A stretch of DNA of 64,000 nucleotides from Massilia atriviolacea (GCF_003953935.1 NZ_RXLQ01000001.1:160121-224120), one strand, 5' to 3'. Shown: positions 1 to 8,168, counted from the first letter of the stretch. Numbers and translations: made by a program. Notes: a model not told the origin generated them from the sequence alone.

Positions 1-1493
1 ACGGCGGTGGCGAATACCTCGAAGAAGCCTTCGACCCACAGGTGGACCAGCCACCAGCGCCAGTATTCGACCATGGCGTAGTGGGTGCGCGGACCCCAGG
101 TCAGCGAAGTGGCGTAGAAGCCGCCGATGCACAGGGCCGCCAGGAACACCATGGCGATCAGGCCACGGCTTTCCGATGGCTTGCGCAGGGCCGGCAGCAG
201 GCCGCGTCCGAGCAGCAGGACCCAGAACAGCAGGCCGACGAACAGCAGGATTTGCCAGACGCGCCCCATGCTGGTGAATTCGAGCCCCTGGTTGCCGATC
301 CAGAAGCTGTAGTCGTTACCCATGTGCTGCAGGGTGCCGAGCCAGCCGGTGATGGTGGAGCCGGCCACGATGAACAGCAGCGCGTAGAACAGGACGTTGA
401 CGCCGAGCGCCTGGTATTTCGGTTCGTGCCCGGAGATGGCGGGGGCGATATACAGGCCCGTCGCAAGCCAGGCGGTGGCGATCCACAGCACGGCGAACTG
501 GGTGTGGATGGTGCGGCTGACGGTGAACGGCAGGATTTCGCCGAGCGGGAAGCCGAAGAAGCTCTGGCCTTCGACCGCGTAGTGGGCGGTGATGATGCCC
601 ATGCCGACCTGCGCCAGCACCAGCGCGATGACGACCCAGAAGTACTTGCGGGTGGCGCGCATCGACGGTGTCGGTTTGAGGTCGAACAGCGGGTCGGATT
701 TGGGTGGCGCCGGGTCGTCGCCTTCGTGGGCGCGGCCGTGGTAGAAGATCATGCCGGCGATCGCCGCGATCATCAGGATCACGCTGGCGATCGACCAGAT
801 GCCGGCGCCGGCGGTGGGGCCGTTGCCGACCAGCGGTTCGTGCGGCCAGTTGCTGGTGTAGCTGATCGCCGTTTCCCCCGGACGGTCGGCGGCGGCCGAC
901 CAGGACGACCAGAAGATAAAGGCGGGCAGGGCGCGCAGGTCCTCGGCATCGGCCAGGCTGCCCGCACTCATGGCGTACTGCTCGCGCAGGGCGTCGAGTT
1001 TGGGATCGGCGCCGAACAGGGCGCTGTAGTGGGCGGCGACTTCACGCACGGCTTGCGCGCGTTCCGGCGACAGGGTGATGGCGCCGCTGCGGGCGTCGTA
1101 GGTATTGGCGCGCATTTCGCGCTTGAGGCGCTCGTTCAGGCCAGCCTGCTGTTCGAAATCGAGCTCGGCGAACGGCTTGCTGTGCTCCTTGGTGGCGTAG
1201 ATCTCGCGCAGTGCCAGCGCTTCGCGGTGCAGCCAGTCGGCCGACCAGTCCGGGGCCAGGTAGCTGCCGTGACCCCAGACGGAGCCGAGCTGCTGGCCGC
1301 CGGCCGAGAGCCAGGCTTGCTGGCCGCGCTCGACCTGGCCTTGGGAGAAGAGAACGTCGCCTTGGCGGCTGGCGACCTGTTTGGGAATCGGGGGAGCGCT
1401 CAGGTAGATCTCGGTCCCGACCCAGCCGAGAACGGCGAAGGACAGGACGCAGATCACTGCGAGCCAGGTCCATAGTTTGCGTGAGGCGTGCAT
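1..1493 (-). CDS. norB: Quinol-dependent nitric oxide reductase (qNOR), C-terminus cut by window edge
   Basis: This inner-membrane enzyme reduces two NO to N2O with quinol as donor. About 497 residues are visible; qNORs usually run to about 750, so the last third lies beyond base 1. Residues 8-30 form the first membrane helix. A long periplasmic region to about 225 follows, which is the cytochrome-c-like extension fused in qNOR; I see no CxxCH haem motif there, as expected for a quinol enzyme. The catalytic core then starts. TIHTQF (His329) fits a haem ligand, and HLWVEGFFEVFA near residues 483-494 supplies the HxxxE pair (His483, Glu487) that belongs to the FeB site. The ATG at 1493 begins MHASRKLW. 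The gene is divergent from nsrR, with an NsrR-like site between them. It is probably a NO detoxification or denitrification step under NsrR control. Confidence 0.93.
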   Translation of the reverse strand, partial: MHASRKLWTWLAVICVLSFAVLGWVGTEIYLSAPPIPKQVASRQGDVLFSQGQVERGQQAWLSAGGQQLGSVWGHGSYLAPDWSADWLHREALALREIYATKEHSKPFAELDFEQQAGLNERLKREMRANTYDARSGAITLSPERAQAVREVAAHYSALFGADPKLDALREQYAMSAGSLADAEDLRALPAFIFWSSWSAAADRPGETAISYTSNWPHEPLVGNGPTAGAGIWSIASVILMIAAIAGMIFYHGRAHEGDDPAPPKSDPLFDLKPTPSMRATRKYFWVVIALVLAQVGMGIITAHYAVEGQSFFGFPLGEILPFTVSRTIHTQFAVLWIATAWLATGLYIAPAISGHEPKYQALGVNVLFYALLFIVAGSTITGWLGTLQHMGNDYSFWIGNQGLEFTSMGRVWQILLFVGLLFWVLLLGRGLLPALRKPSESRGLIAMVFLAALCIGGFYATSLTWGPRTHYAMVEYWRWWLVHLWVEGFFEVFATA

Positions 1494-1542
1494 GGCGTGG
1501 TTTCCTTGTTATTAGAACGGGGCGGTACAGTCCGCTCCGTTA

Positions 1543-1565
1543 AAGAAAGATTCTAGATACATCTA
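1543..1565 (-). promoter_or_regulatory. NsrR-like operator upstream of norB
   Basis: This is a 23-bp imperfect inverted repeat of the 11-1-11 form known for NsrR (half-site AAGATGYATTT). Read toward norB, the left half is TAGATGTATCT and the right half GAATCTTTCTT, matching about 16 of 22 consensus positions. It lies 50-72 bp before the norB ATG, where binding would block a promoter. Confidence 0.6.
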
Positions 1566-1620
1566 TTTAAACAAGCAAGTTAAATACTTCTTTTCGCGCA
1601 AACGTCGCCATCTGGATCAA

Positions 1621-1643
1621 TAGATGTATACTGAATGCCTCAT
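1621..1643 (+). promoter_or_regulatory. NsrR-like operator upstream of nsrR
   Basis: The left half TAGATGTATAC and right half GAATGCCTCAT around a central T match about 16 of 22 positions of the NsrR consensus. The site ends 28 bp before the nsrR ATG, which suggests autoregulation. A lone ATCAA half-site of FNR type lies just before it (1616-1620) and was not scored. Confidence 0.55.
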
Positions 1644-1671
1644 TTGACCCTGACTCTCACGATCCGACGCC

Positions 1672-2121
1672 ATGCGACTGACCGCCTATACCGATTACAC
1701 CCTGCGCACCCTGATCTACCTGGGCATGCACCGCGATCGCCTGGCCACCATCCAGGATATCGCCGACGTCCACGGCATCTCGAAGAACCACCTGATGAAA
1801 GTGGTGTATCAGCTTGGCCTGTCGGGCATGGTGGAGACGGTAAGGGGGCGCAATGGCGGGCTGCGGCTCAAGCTGGAGCCGGAAGACATCAATATCGGGG
1901 CCGTGGTGCGTCACAGCGAGACCGATTTCTATATGGCCGAGTGCTTCGATCCGGAGAGCACCTCGTGCACCTTGGCGCCGGCCTGCGCGCTCAAGGGCGT
2001 GCTCAAGTCGGCGACGGCGGCCTACCTGAAGGTGCTCGATGGCGTGACGCTGGCGGAACTGATCGCGCACAGCGCGCGGCCGGGAGGGCGGGCGGACAAG
2101 GCGATCGTCGTCTGGAAGTAG
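1672..2121 (+). CDS. nsrR: NO-sensing Rrf2-family repressor NsrR
   Basis: NsrR is a cytoplasmic iron-sulfur repressor that loses DNA binding when NO attacks its cluster. The 149-residue length is normal. The N-terminal winged helix (about residues 1-65) begins with the family signature MRLTAYTDYTLR, and the wing RGRNGG is present. The three cluster cysteines are Cys91, Cys99 and Cys105, with slightly longer spacing than in E. coli NsrR (91/96/102). Divergence from norB and an NsrR-like site in each direction support the call over IscR or RirA. A 14-bp GC-rich tandem repeat begins at its stop codon. Confidence 0.93.
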   Translation: MRLTAYTDYTLRTLIYLGMHRDRLATIQDIADVHGISKNHLMKVVYQLGLSGMVETVRGRNGGLRLKLEPEDINIGAVVRHSETDFYMAECFDPESTSCTLAPACALKGVLKSATAAYLKVLDGVTLAELIAHSARPGGRADKAIVVWK

Positions 2122-2157
2122 GGGCGCCCGGCGAGGGGCGCCCGGCGAGGGGCGCCC
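2121..2157. repeat. 14-bp GC-rich tandem repeat at the nsrR stop codon
   Basis: The unit GGGGCGCCCGGCGA occurs at 2121 and 2135, with a partial third copy at 2149. Each copy holds the palindrome GGGCGCCC, so the transcript could form alternative hairpins just after nsrR. It may act as a weak terminator, although there is no T-run. Confidence 0.6.
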
Positions 2158-2173
2158 TTCGATCACGTTGAAC

Positions 2174-2517
2174 CGTCGTTCCCGCGCAGGCGGGAACCCA
2201 ATTTCGCACAATAGCCACTGCTTGCTCGACGAACTTGGGTTCCCGCCTGCGCGGGAACGACGGGGAAAGTGCATCTTGGGTTCCCGCCTTCGCGGAACGA
2301 CGGGGAAAGTGCATCTTGGGTTCCCGCCTGCGCGGGAACGACGGGGAAAGTGCATCTTGGGTTCCCGCCTTCGCGGGAACGACGGGGAAAGTGCATTCTT
2401 GGGTTCCCGCCTTCGCGGAAACGGCGGGGAAAGTGCATTCTTGGGTTCCCGCCTTCGCGGAAACGGCGGGGAAAGTGCATTCTTGGGTTCCCGCCTTCAC
2501 GGAAACGGCGGGGAAGA
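2174..2517. repeat. REP-like palindromic tandem array (seven direct copies and one inverted)
   Basis: Seven copies of a 40-42 bp unit start with TTCCC at about 2240, 2281, 2321, 2362, 2404, 2446 and 2488. Each unit holds an imperfect palindrome (TTCCCGCCTGCGCGGGAA type) followed by a GGGGAAAGTGCATCTT spacer. An inverted copy at 2174-2200 pairs with the first direct copy (27 bp arms, about 36 bp loop). The first copies keep the full palindrome; the last three carry GGAAACGG instead of GGAACGA. The array fills the gap between the convergent genes nsrR and the ATP-grasp-like gene. Spacers are not unique, so this is not CRISPR, and open reading frames across it are artefacts. Confidence 0.85.
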
Positions 2518-2575
2518 TTGCAGTTTTCTCGTCGATTCAGCCAGGCACACCCTCTGGCGCCGTCCAGGGCGCCCG

Positions 2576-3883
2576 CTATGCGTTGGCGGTGTACACCATC
2601 GCAAAACCGCCGCCCGGTGTGCGGAAGTTGGTGGTCTGGCCCTGGTACACGCGCGCGGCGGTCCACTGCACCTGGCCGTCGTAGGTGTAGCTGCGGATGT
2701 CGAACTTGAGCCGGTCCGGCGCCTCGGCGCTGCCGCCGGTGCGTGCCGACGGCGCCATGATCGCTTGCGCGACGTAGTCGCCGTCGAGGATATCCTGCCA
2801 GGCGCGTTTGGTCAGCTTGTCGCCACGGTAGGCGGCGCGCCCGCCGTAGCCGGCCACCGGCTTGAAGAACCAGTCGCGCCGCGTGCGCCACAGGCGCTCG
2901 GCCTCGGCCGGCCGTACCAGCTCCGTGTGCGGAATCGCGCCGAGCAGGATCGCGCGCGTTTCTGGCGCAACGCCCAGCGCCGCCAGCCGCGCCTCGTCGG
3001 TCAGCAGCGCCAGGTTGCGCTTGTCCGCGTACAGCGCATGCGCGCGCGGATGCGGCGTGAGCACCACCGCGCTGGCCAGGTAGGCGTCGCGCAGTGCCGC
3101 ATGTTCCGGCGCGTCGAGCATGAAGTCGGTCAGGCGGTTGTAGACCAGGTCGACGATCAGGTCGCCCCGCCACAGGCTGCCCGCTTCCCAGCGCAGCATC
3201 GACGGGTCGACGATCAGCGCTTCGATGTCGTGGCGCGCGAACAGCTGGCGGAACAGCAGGAACTCCGGGTACAGGTACTGGTTCTCCGGCTCGTCGTCGA
3301 CAATGACGATGGTGCGCAGCGGCGTACTGCGCCCGCCCAGGCGCCACTCCTCGCGGAACATGGCGACGATGGCCTGTTCCAGCGCCGCCGCGCGCGCCGC
3401 GCCGTCGCCGGCATCGCCGATCGCACTGCATCCGCGTCCTGCCCGGGCCAGTGCCGCATTGAGCAGGGCGCCGCCGGCGTTGGTGTTGATTTCGATGAGG
3501 CCGACCGCATCGTCTCCCACGTGGAAGTCGTAGCCGTAAAAGACGCCGCGCGCGCCCGGATCGTGGCGCGCAATCGCTGGCGCGTCCGCCAGCACCGCTT
3601 CCCGGTAAGCCGGCAGCGCCACCACCTGTTCGATCGCCTCGATCAGCCGCGCCATGCGCGCCGACTGGGCCGGCGAGACAAAGACCGGCAGCGCCGCGAA
3701 CAGGTGCGGGCAGCGTTCGCTGATCAAGCCATACACCTCCGGTCCGGCGTGGTCGTTCCGCAGCGCCGCGGCCAGGGCCTCGGCCGACGGTCCCGCGCAG
3801 AAGCAACTGGCGTTCAGCTGTGCCGCATCCTGCGTGCCGCAGCCGGGTTCGCAGAGGGAATCGGATGTTGCAAAATCTTGCAT
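2576..3883 (-). CDS. ATP-grasp-like protein of unknown substrate, cysteine-rich N-terminus
   Basis: This predicted soluble 435-residue protein is not one I can name. Two stretches look like ATP-grasp elements. LIEINTNAGG at about 129-138 resembles the Mg-binding E-x-N-x-x-x-G strand of glutathione synthetase and D-Ala ligases. DWFFKPVAGYGGRAAYRG at about 340-358 resembles the ATP-binding lysine strand and glycine loop. In classical ATP-grasp enzymes the lysine element comes first, so the order here is reversed, as in circularly permuted ATP-grasp families. The N-terminus has four cysteines (11, 15, 27, 29) that might bind metal. The gene is divergent from narK1, and the FNR-type box at 3942-3955 is 59-72 bp before its ATG, so anaerobic expression is plausible. 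A carboxylate-amine ligase is a guess from the fold alone. Confidence 0.6.
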   Translation of the reverse strand: MQDFATSDSLCEPGCGTQDAAQLNASCFCAGPSAEALAAALRNDHAGPEVYGLISERCPHLFAALPVFVSPAQSARMARLIEAIEQVVALPAYREAVLADAPAIARHDPGARGVFYGYDFHVGDDAVGLIEINTNAGGALLNAALARAGRGCSAIGDAGDGAARAAALEQAIVAMFREEWRLGGRSTPLRTIVIVDDEPENQYLYPEFLLFRQLFARHDIEALIVDPSMLRWEAGSLWRGDLIVDLVYNRLTDFMLDAPEHAALRDAYLASAVVLTPHPRAHALYADKRNLALLTDEARLAALGVAPETRAILLGAIPHTELVRPAEAERLWRTRRDWFFKPVAGYGGRAAYRGDKLTKRAWQDILDGDYVAQAIMAPSARTGGSAEAPDRLKFDIRSYTYDGQVQWTAARVYQGQTTNFRTPGGGFAMVYTANA

Positions 3884-3941
3884 GGCGTTGCCTCACGGTT
3901 TCTGGGTCTGTTGTTATACCTCAAAACGAAGAAGCGCATCG

Positions 3942-3955
3942 TTGATCCATATCAA
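3942..3955. promoter_or_regulatory. Perfect FNR/DNR box between the ATP-grasp-like gene and narK1
   Basis: TTGATCCATATCAA matches the FNR-family consensus TTGAT-N4-ATCAA at every fixed base. It lies in the 219-bp divergent gap. With the usual centre at -41.5, narK1 would have a leader of about 110 nt and the minus-strand gene one of about 24 nt, so it could serve either or both. The Crp/Fnr protein encoded at 6774-7454 keeps the E-xx-SR recognition residues suited to this box. Confidence 0.88.
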
Positions 3956-4102
3956 CACGACGTGCCGCTCACTGTGCTGCCTAGTTCTTTTGGGCTAGTT
4001 CACTAGCCAGATTGCCGCAGAAAACTCGCCCTCAGGCTAATAGTCGTGCTTTACGGCAGCACGTAAGCTTCCTGTATCAGGTCATCGATCCGGGAGAACA
4101 AC

Positions 4103-5356
4103 GTGTCTAGCAAGAATCAACAACAAATAGCGGTGCTGGCGAGCAGTACTTTCGCCTTCACCATCTGCTTCGCCATCTGGATGATGTTCGCGGTACTGGG
4201 CATCCCCATCAAGGCGCAGCTGGGCCTGAACGAGACCGAATTCGGCCTGCTGGCGGCAACGCCGGTGCTGAGCGGCTCGCTGGTACGGGTGCCGCTCGGC
4301 ATCTGGACCGACCGCTACGGCGGACGCATCGTGTTTTTCATCCTCATGCTCACCACCGCGCTGCCGATCTGGCTGATCGCGTACGCCACCCAATTCTGGC
4401 ACTTCCTCGTGCTCGGCCTGTTCGTCGGCCTGGCCGGCGGGTCGTTCTCGGTCGGCACGCCCTACGTGGCGCGCTGGTTCGGCAAGGAACGGCGCGGGCT
4501 GGCGATGGGCATCTTCGGCGCCGGTAATTCGGGCTCGGCGCTGACCAAGTTCGTGGCCCCGGCCATTATCGCCGCCTTCGGCTGGCAAATGCTGCCCAAG
4601 GTGTACGCGGTGGCCATGCTGGTCACGGCCGTCGGATTCTGGCTGTGTTCGTTCAGCGATCCCACCCACAATGTGCCGGCCGGCGTGTCCTTCGTCGACC
4701 AGATGAAGGTGCTGAAAGACCCGCGCGTGTGGCGCTACTGCCAGTATTACTCGGTGGTGTTCGGCGGCTATGTGGGCCTGGCCCTGTGGATGACCAAGTA
4801 TTACGTCACCGAATACGGTTTCGACATGCGCCTCGCCGCGCTGCTGGCGGCCTGCTTCTCCTTGCCCGGCGGCGTGCTGCGTGCCCTGGGCGGCTGGATC
4901 TCGGACAAATACGGCGCCTACAAGGTCACCTGGTGGGTAATGTGGGTGTGCTGGGTGTGCTTCTTCCTGCTGTCGTATCCGCAGACCAGCATGGTCATCA
5001 AGACCGTGACCGGCAGCGCCACCGTCGACATCGGCGTGACGCCCGTGATGTTCACCGTGCTGCTGTTCGTGGTCGGCGTCGCCATGGCGGTCGGCAAGGC
5101 CTCGGTGTTCAAGTTCATCGGCGACGACTTTTCCGACAACATCGGCGCCGTCTCGGGCGTGGTGGGCCTGGCCGGCGGCCTGGGCGGCTTCGTGCTGCCG
5201 ATCCTGTTCGGCGCGCTGGTCGACCTGACGGGCGTGCGCTCCTCCACCTTCATGCTGCTCTACGGCACGGTGTGCGTGTCGCTGGTGTGGATGCATTACA
5301 GCTTCAAAGACAGCGCGCGGCCCGCCGCGCCGGCCCGTCTGGCCGTGGTCGCCTAA
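4103..5356 (+). CDS. narK1: NarK1-type nitrate transporter (major facilitator family)
   Basis: This is an inner-membrane nitrate porter of the MFS nitrate/nitrite family, 417 residues with about 12 hydrophobic helices. The length and the lack of a long loop fit the NarK1 type, usually regarded as proton-coupled nitrate uptake. Family marks include RVPLGIWTDRYGG (the MFS loop after helix 2), the first nitrate signature GGSFSVGTPYVARWFG and the second in GLAGGLGGFVLP. It starts at a GTG preceded by GGGAGA; no better ATG is near. It is followed after 18 bp by narK2, and the pair probably forms one transcript driven from the FNR box at 3942. Confidence 0.9.
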   Translation: MSSKNQQQIAVLASSTFAFTICFAIWMMFAVLGIPIKAQLGLNETEFGLLAATPVLSGSLVRVPLGIWTDRYGGRIVFFILMLTTALPIWLIAYATQFWHFLVLGLFVGLAGGSFSVGTPYVARWFGKERRGLAMGIFGAGNSGSALTKFVAPAIIAAFGWQMLPKVYAVAMLVTAVGFWLCSFSDPTHNVPAGVSFVDQMKVLKDPRVWRYCQYYSVVFGGYVGLALWMTKYYVTEYGFDMRLAALLAACFSLPGGVLRALGGWISDKYGAYKVTWWVMWVCWVCFFLLSYPQTSMVIKTVTGSATVDIGVTPVMFTVLLFVVGVAMAVGKASVFKFIGDDFSDNIGAVSGVVGLAGGLGGFVLPILFGALVDLTGVRSSTFMLLYGTVCVSLVWMHYSFKDSARPAAPARLAVVA

Positions 5357-5374
5357 TTCAAAGGAGAATCTACT

Positions 5375-6760
5375 ATGAGTAAATATGTCATCGCCACATG
5401 GGAGCCGGAACTGCCGGCCTTCTGGCAAAGCAGCGGCAAGTCGACCGCCAACCGCAACCTGTGGATCTCGATTCCGGCGCTGCTGTTCGCTTTTGCGGTG
5501 TGGATGGTATGGAGCGTGGTCGTGGTCAACCTGCCGAATATCGGCTTCAAGTACAGCACCAACCAGCTGTTCTGGCTGACGGCGCTGCCGGGCCTGTCCG
5601 GCGCCACCTTGCGCATCTTCTATTCCTTCATGGTGCCGATTTTCGGCGGGCGCAAGTGGACCACGATTTCCACCGCCTCGCTGCTGATTCCGGCCATCGG
5701 CATCGGTTTCGCGGTGCAGGACGTAAACACCAGCTACCCGGTCATGCTGATCCTGGCCCTGCTGTGCGGCTTTGGCGGCGGCAATTTTGCCTCGTCGATG
5801 GCGAACATCAGCTTTTTCTATCCCAAGGCGCAGAAGGGTTACGCGCTCGGCATGAATGCCGGTCTCGGCAACCTGGGCGTGTCGGCGGTGCAGTTCGTGG
5901 TGCCGCTGGTGATCACCGCCGGCGTGTTCGGTGCCTTCGGCGGCGAGGCCCAGCAGTGGGTCAAGGGCGGCGAGTCGAAAGCCATGTGGCTGCAGAACGC
6001 GGGCTTCATCTGGGTGCCCTTCATCGCCCTGACGGCGCTGGCATCGTGGTTCGGCATGAACGACCTGGCCTCGGCCAAGGCCTCGTTCTCGGAGCAGGCC
6101 GTGATCTTCAAGCGCAAGCATAACTGGCTGATGTGCTGGCTGTACACGGGTACTTTCGGTTCCTTCATCGGTTACTCGGCCGGCTTTCCGCTGCTGATCA
6201 AGACCCAGTTTCCTGATGTGAATCCGCTCGACTACGCCTTCCTCGGCCCCCTGGTCGGCGCGCTGGCGCGGGTGGTGGGCGGCATCGTGGCGGACAAGCT
6301 GGGCGGCGCGCGCGTGACCCTGTGGACCTTCGTGCTGATGATCGCGGCGGTGTACGGCGTCATTCACTTCCTGCCGCATGGCGGCGTGGCCGGCAACTTC
6401 ACCGGCTTCTTCTGGATGTTCATGCTGCTGTTCGCCGGTACCGGCGTGGGCAATGCCTCGACCTTCCGCATGATTCCGGTGATCTTCCTGACCGAACGCC
6501 AGCGTGCCGCCGAAGGCAAGGGCCATGCGGCCAAGGAACAGGCGATCGTCGACGCCAACAAGGAAGGCGCGGCGGTGCTCGGCTTTACCTCGGCGGTGGC
6601 GGCCTACGGCGCGTTCTTCATTCCCAAGTGCTACGGCACCTCGATCGCCATGACCGGCGGTCCCGACGCGGCGCTGTGGAGCTTCATTGGCTTCTACGTG
6701 TCGTGCATCCTGGTGACGTGGTGGTACTACGCGCGCCGCAACGCCGACATGCCTTGCTGA
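5375..6760 (+). CDS. narK2: NarK2-type nitrate/nitrite transporter (major facilitator family)
   Basis: This is the second MFS porter, 461 residues, close to E. coli NarK in length. Members of this subtype mostly exchange nitrate for nitrite. The first nitrate signature is seen in GFGGGNFASSMANISFFYP and an equivalent glycine-rich segment recurs in the second half. The longer loop after helix 6 and the hydrophilic loop with ERQRAAEGKGHAAKEQ separate it from NarK1. The ATG at 5375 has AAGGAGA upstream. It sits 18 bp after narK1 and 13 bp before the regulator gene. In P. aeruginosa and Burkholderia narK1K2 lead directly into narGHJI; here narG is 11.8 kb away. Confidence 0.9.
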   Translation: MSKYVIATWEPELPAFWQSSGKSTANRNLWISIPALLFAFAVWMVWSVVVVNLPNIGFKYSTNQLFWLTALPGLSGATLRIFYSFMVPIFGGRKWTTISTASLLIPAIGIGFAVQDVNTSYPVMLILALLCGFGGGNFASSMANISFFYPKAQKGYALGMNAGLGNLGVSAVQFVVPLVITAGVFGAFGGEAQQWVKGGESKAMWLQNAGFIWVPFIALTALASWFGMNDLASAKASFSEQAVIFKRKHNWLMCWLYTGTFGSFIGYSAGFPLLIKTQFPDVNPLDYAFLGPLVGALARVVGGIVADKLGGARVTLWTFVLMIAAVYGVIHFLPHGGVAGNFTGFFWMFMLLFAGTGVGNASTFRMIPVIFLTERQRAAEGKGHAAKEQAIVDANKEGAAVLGFTSAVAAYGAFFIPKCYGTSIAMTGGPDAALWSFIGFYVSCILVTWWYYARRNADMPC

Positions 6761-6773
6761 CATGGGAGCGGTC

Positions 6774-7454
6774 ATGGAAAAGACCCGGTTCTCGCCCCAG
6801 ACCTTCCTGGCGCGCCTGCCGCTGTTCGATGCGATGTCGCCCGAGGAACTGGACGCCATCGCGGCCGGCACCAGCGAACGCCATGTGGCGCGCGGCGAGA
6901 TCATCTTCCAGCGCGGCGATACCTGCAAGGGCTTTCACCTGGTCATCTTCGGCCAGGTGAAGCTGGCGGCCGGGGTGGCCAACGGCGCCGAAAAGATCAT
7001 CGAGCTGATCGGCCCCGGCCACAGTTTCGGCGAGGCGCTGATGTTCATGGAAAAGCCCTACATCGTCTCGGCCACGGCGCTGGCCGACTCGCTGCTGCTG
7101 CATGTGACCAAGGAAGCGGTGTTCGAGGGCATTGCGCGCGACCCCGCGTTCGCGCGCAAGATGCTGGCCGGCCTGAGCCGGCGCATGCATGGCCTGATCT
7201 GCGACCTGGAGTCGGTGGCCTTGCAGTCGGGCACCCAGCGTGTGATCGGTTACCTGCTGCAGGAAGAGGGCATCGGCCAGGGCGCCCAGCTGACGCTGCC
7301 GGTAAGCAAGGCGGTGGTGGCCTCGCGCCTGAACCTGACGCCGGAACATTTTTCACGGATTCTGGCGGACCTGAGCGCGCACGGCCTGATCGGCGTGCAG
7401 GGGCGCAACGTCACCATTGTGGATATCGACGGCCTGCGCGAGTACGCGGGCTGA
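6774..7454 (+). CDS. Dnr-like Crp/Fnr-family transcription regulator
   Basis: A 226-residue regulator with a cyclic-nucleotide-like beta-barrel (about residues 10-120), a dimer helix and a C-terminal winged helix. It lacks the N-terminal cysteine cluster of Fnr, so it should not sense oxygen through a 4Fe-4S centre; the layout is that of Dnr/NnrR proteins, which respond to NO. The recognition helix reads LTPEHFSRIL, keeping the E-xx-SR residues that read TTGAT-N4-ATCAA. Such boxes are at 3942 and 50475 in this window. I prefer the ATG at 6774, because GGGAG lies at a good distance before it; an ATG at 6762 adds four residues but has no ribosome site. It overlaps the narK operon transcriptionally. 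Confidence 0.85.
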   Translation: MEKTRFSPQTFLARLPLFDAMSPEELDAIAAGTSERHVARGEIIFQRGDTCKGFHLVIFGQVKLAAGVANGAEKIIELIGPGHSFGEALMFMEKPYIVSATALADSLLLHVTKEAVFEGIARDPAFARKMLAGLSRRMHGLICDLESVALQSGTQRVIGYLLQEEGIGQGAQLTLPVSKAVVASRLNLTPEHFSRILADLSAHGLIGVQGRNVTIVDIDGLREYAG

Positions 7455-7481
7455 ACGAAGCAGGACATGGGAGTAGCACAC

Positions 7482-8168
7482 ATGCAAGATATCGAAAAAT
7501 TCGTACGCGGTTTCAGCCGCTTCCAGGAACAGTATTTCAGCGAGGAACATGGCGTCTACGAAAGCCTGCGCGGCGGGCAGCGCCCCAGCACCCTGCTGAT
7601 CGGCTGCTGCGATTCGCGGGTCGACCCGATGCTGCTGACCGGCAGCGGTCCGGGCGACATGTTCGTGATCCGCAATATCGCCAACCTGGTGCCGCCGTGC
7701 ACCCCGGACGCGCCGCCGGGCGTCAGTTCGGCCATCGAATTCGCCATCTGCAACCTGGAGGTGGTGCGCGTGATCGTGCTCGGGCATGCGCGCTGCGGCG
7801 GGATCCGCGCGCTGTTGACGCCGCAGCCGCTGGCGCCGGAGCAGCAGGAAACCGGCTTCGTGGAGCGCTGGATGCGCATCGCCGAGCCGGTGCGGGTGCG
7901 CGTGATGCGCGACCTGGCGCACAAGAGTTCGGACGAGCGCCACAAGGCGTGCGAGCAGGCCAGCATCCTGCAGTCGCTCGACAACCTGCTGACCTATCCG
8001 TGGGTAAAGCGCCGGGTGGAAGAGGGCAAGCTGGTGCTGCATGGCTGGTATTTCGACATCGACAGCGGCGCCCTGATGGGCTATTCGGCGCGCCAGCAAC
8101 AATTCTTGCCGATGGTGTGCCCGATCGATGCGGCCAAGGGGCGAGTGGTGCCGGTAGGAACGCCGTAA
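7482..8168 (+). CDS. Beta-class carbonic anhydrase
   Basis: This enzyme interconverts CO2 and bicarbonate. The 228-residue length is typical. The zinc site is complete: Cys42 and Asp44-Arg46 in CCDSR, then His102 and Cys105 in GHARCGG. The start at 7482 has GGGAG eight bases upstream; an in-frame ATG at 7467 would add five residues. It follows the Crp/Fnr gene by 27 bp on the same strand and may be the last gene of the narK1-narK2-regulator unit, which hints at a need for bicarbonate or pH balance during nitrate respiration. That functional link is inference. Confidence 0.92.
   Translation: MQDIEKFVRGFSRFQEQYFSEEHGVYESLRGGQRPSTLLIGCCDSRVDPMLLTGSGPGDMFVIRNIANLVPPCTPDAPPGVSSAIEFAICNLEVVRVIVLGHARCGGIRALLTPQPLAPEQQETGFVERWMRIAEPVRVRVMRDLAHKSSDERHKACEQASILQSLDNLLTYPWVKRRVEEGKLVLHGWYFDIDSGALMGYSARQQQFLPMVCPIDAAKGRVVPVGTP

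Noticed and set aside
42-1475. Plus-strand open frame of 477 codons at the left edge
   Set aside because: The minus strand here encodes a qNOR with correct helices and metal ligands.
1611-1624. FNR box before nsrR
   Set aside because: Only the ATCAA half is present; the other half does not match.
2240-2517. CRISPR array
   Set aside because: The segments between palindromes are the same in every unit, so there are no unique spacers, and no cas gene is present.
2235-2709. Repetitive open frames in several frames over the palindromic array
   Set aside because: They only translate the repeat units in all frames and have no start context or conserved pattern.
4082-6928. Minus-strand open frame of 948 codons opposite narK1 and narK2
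   Set aside because: It is rich in His, Gln, Arg and Gly without any domain pattern and lies exactly opposite two clear transporter genes; such frames arise in high-GC DNA.
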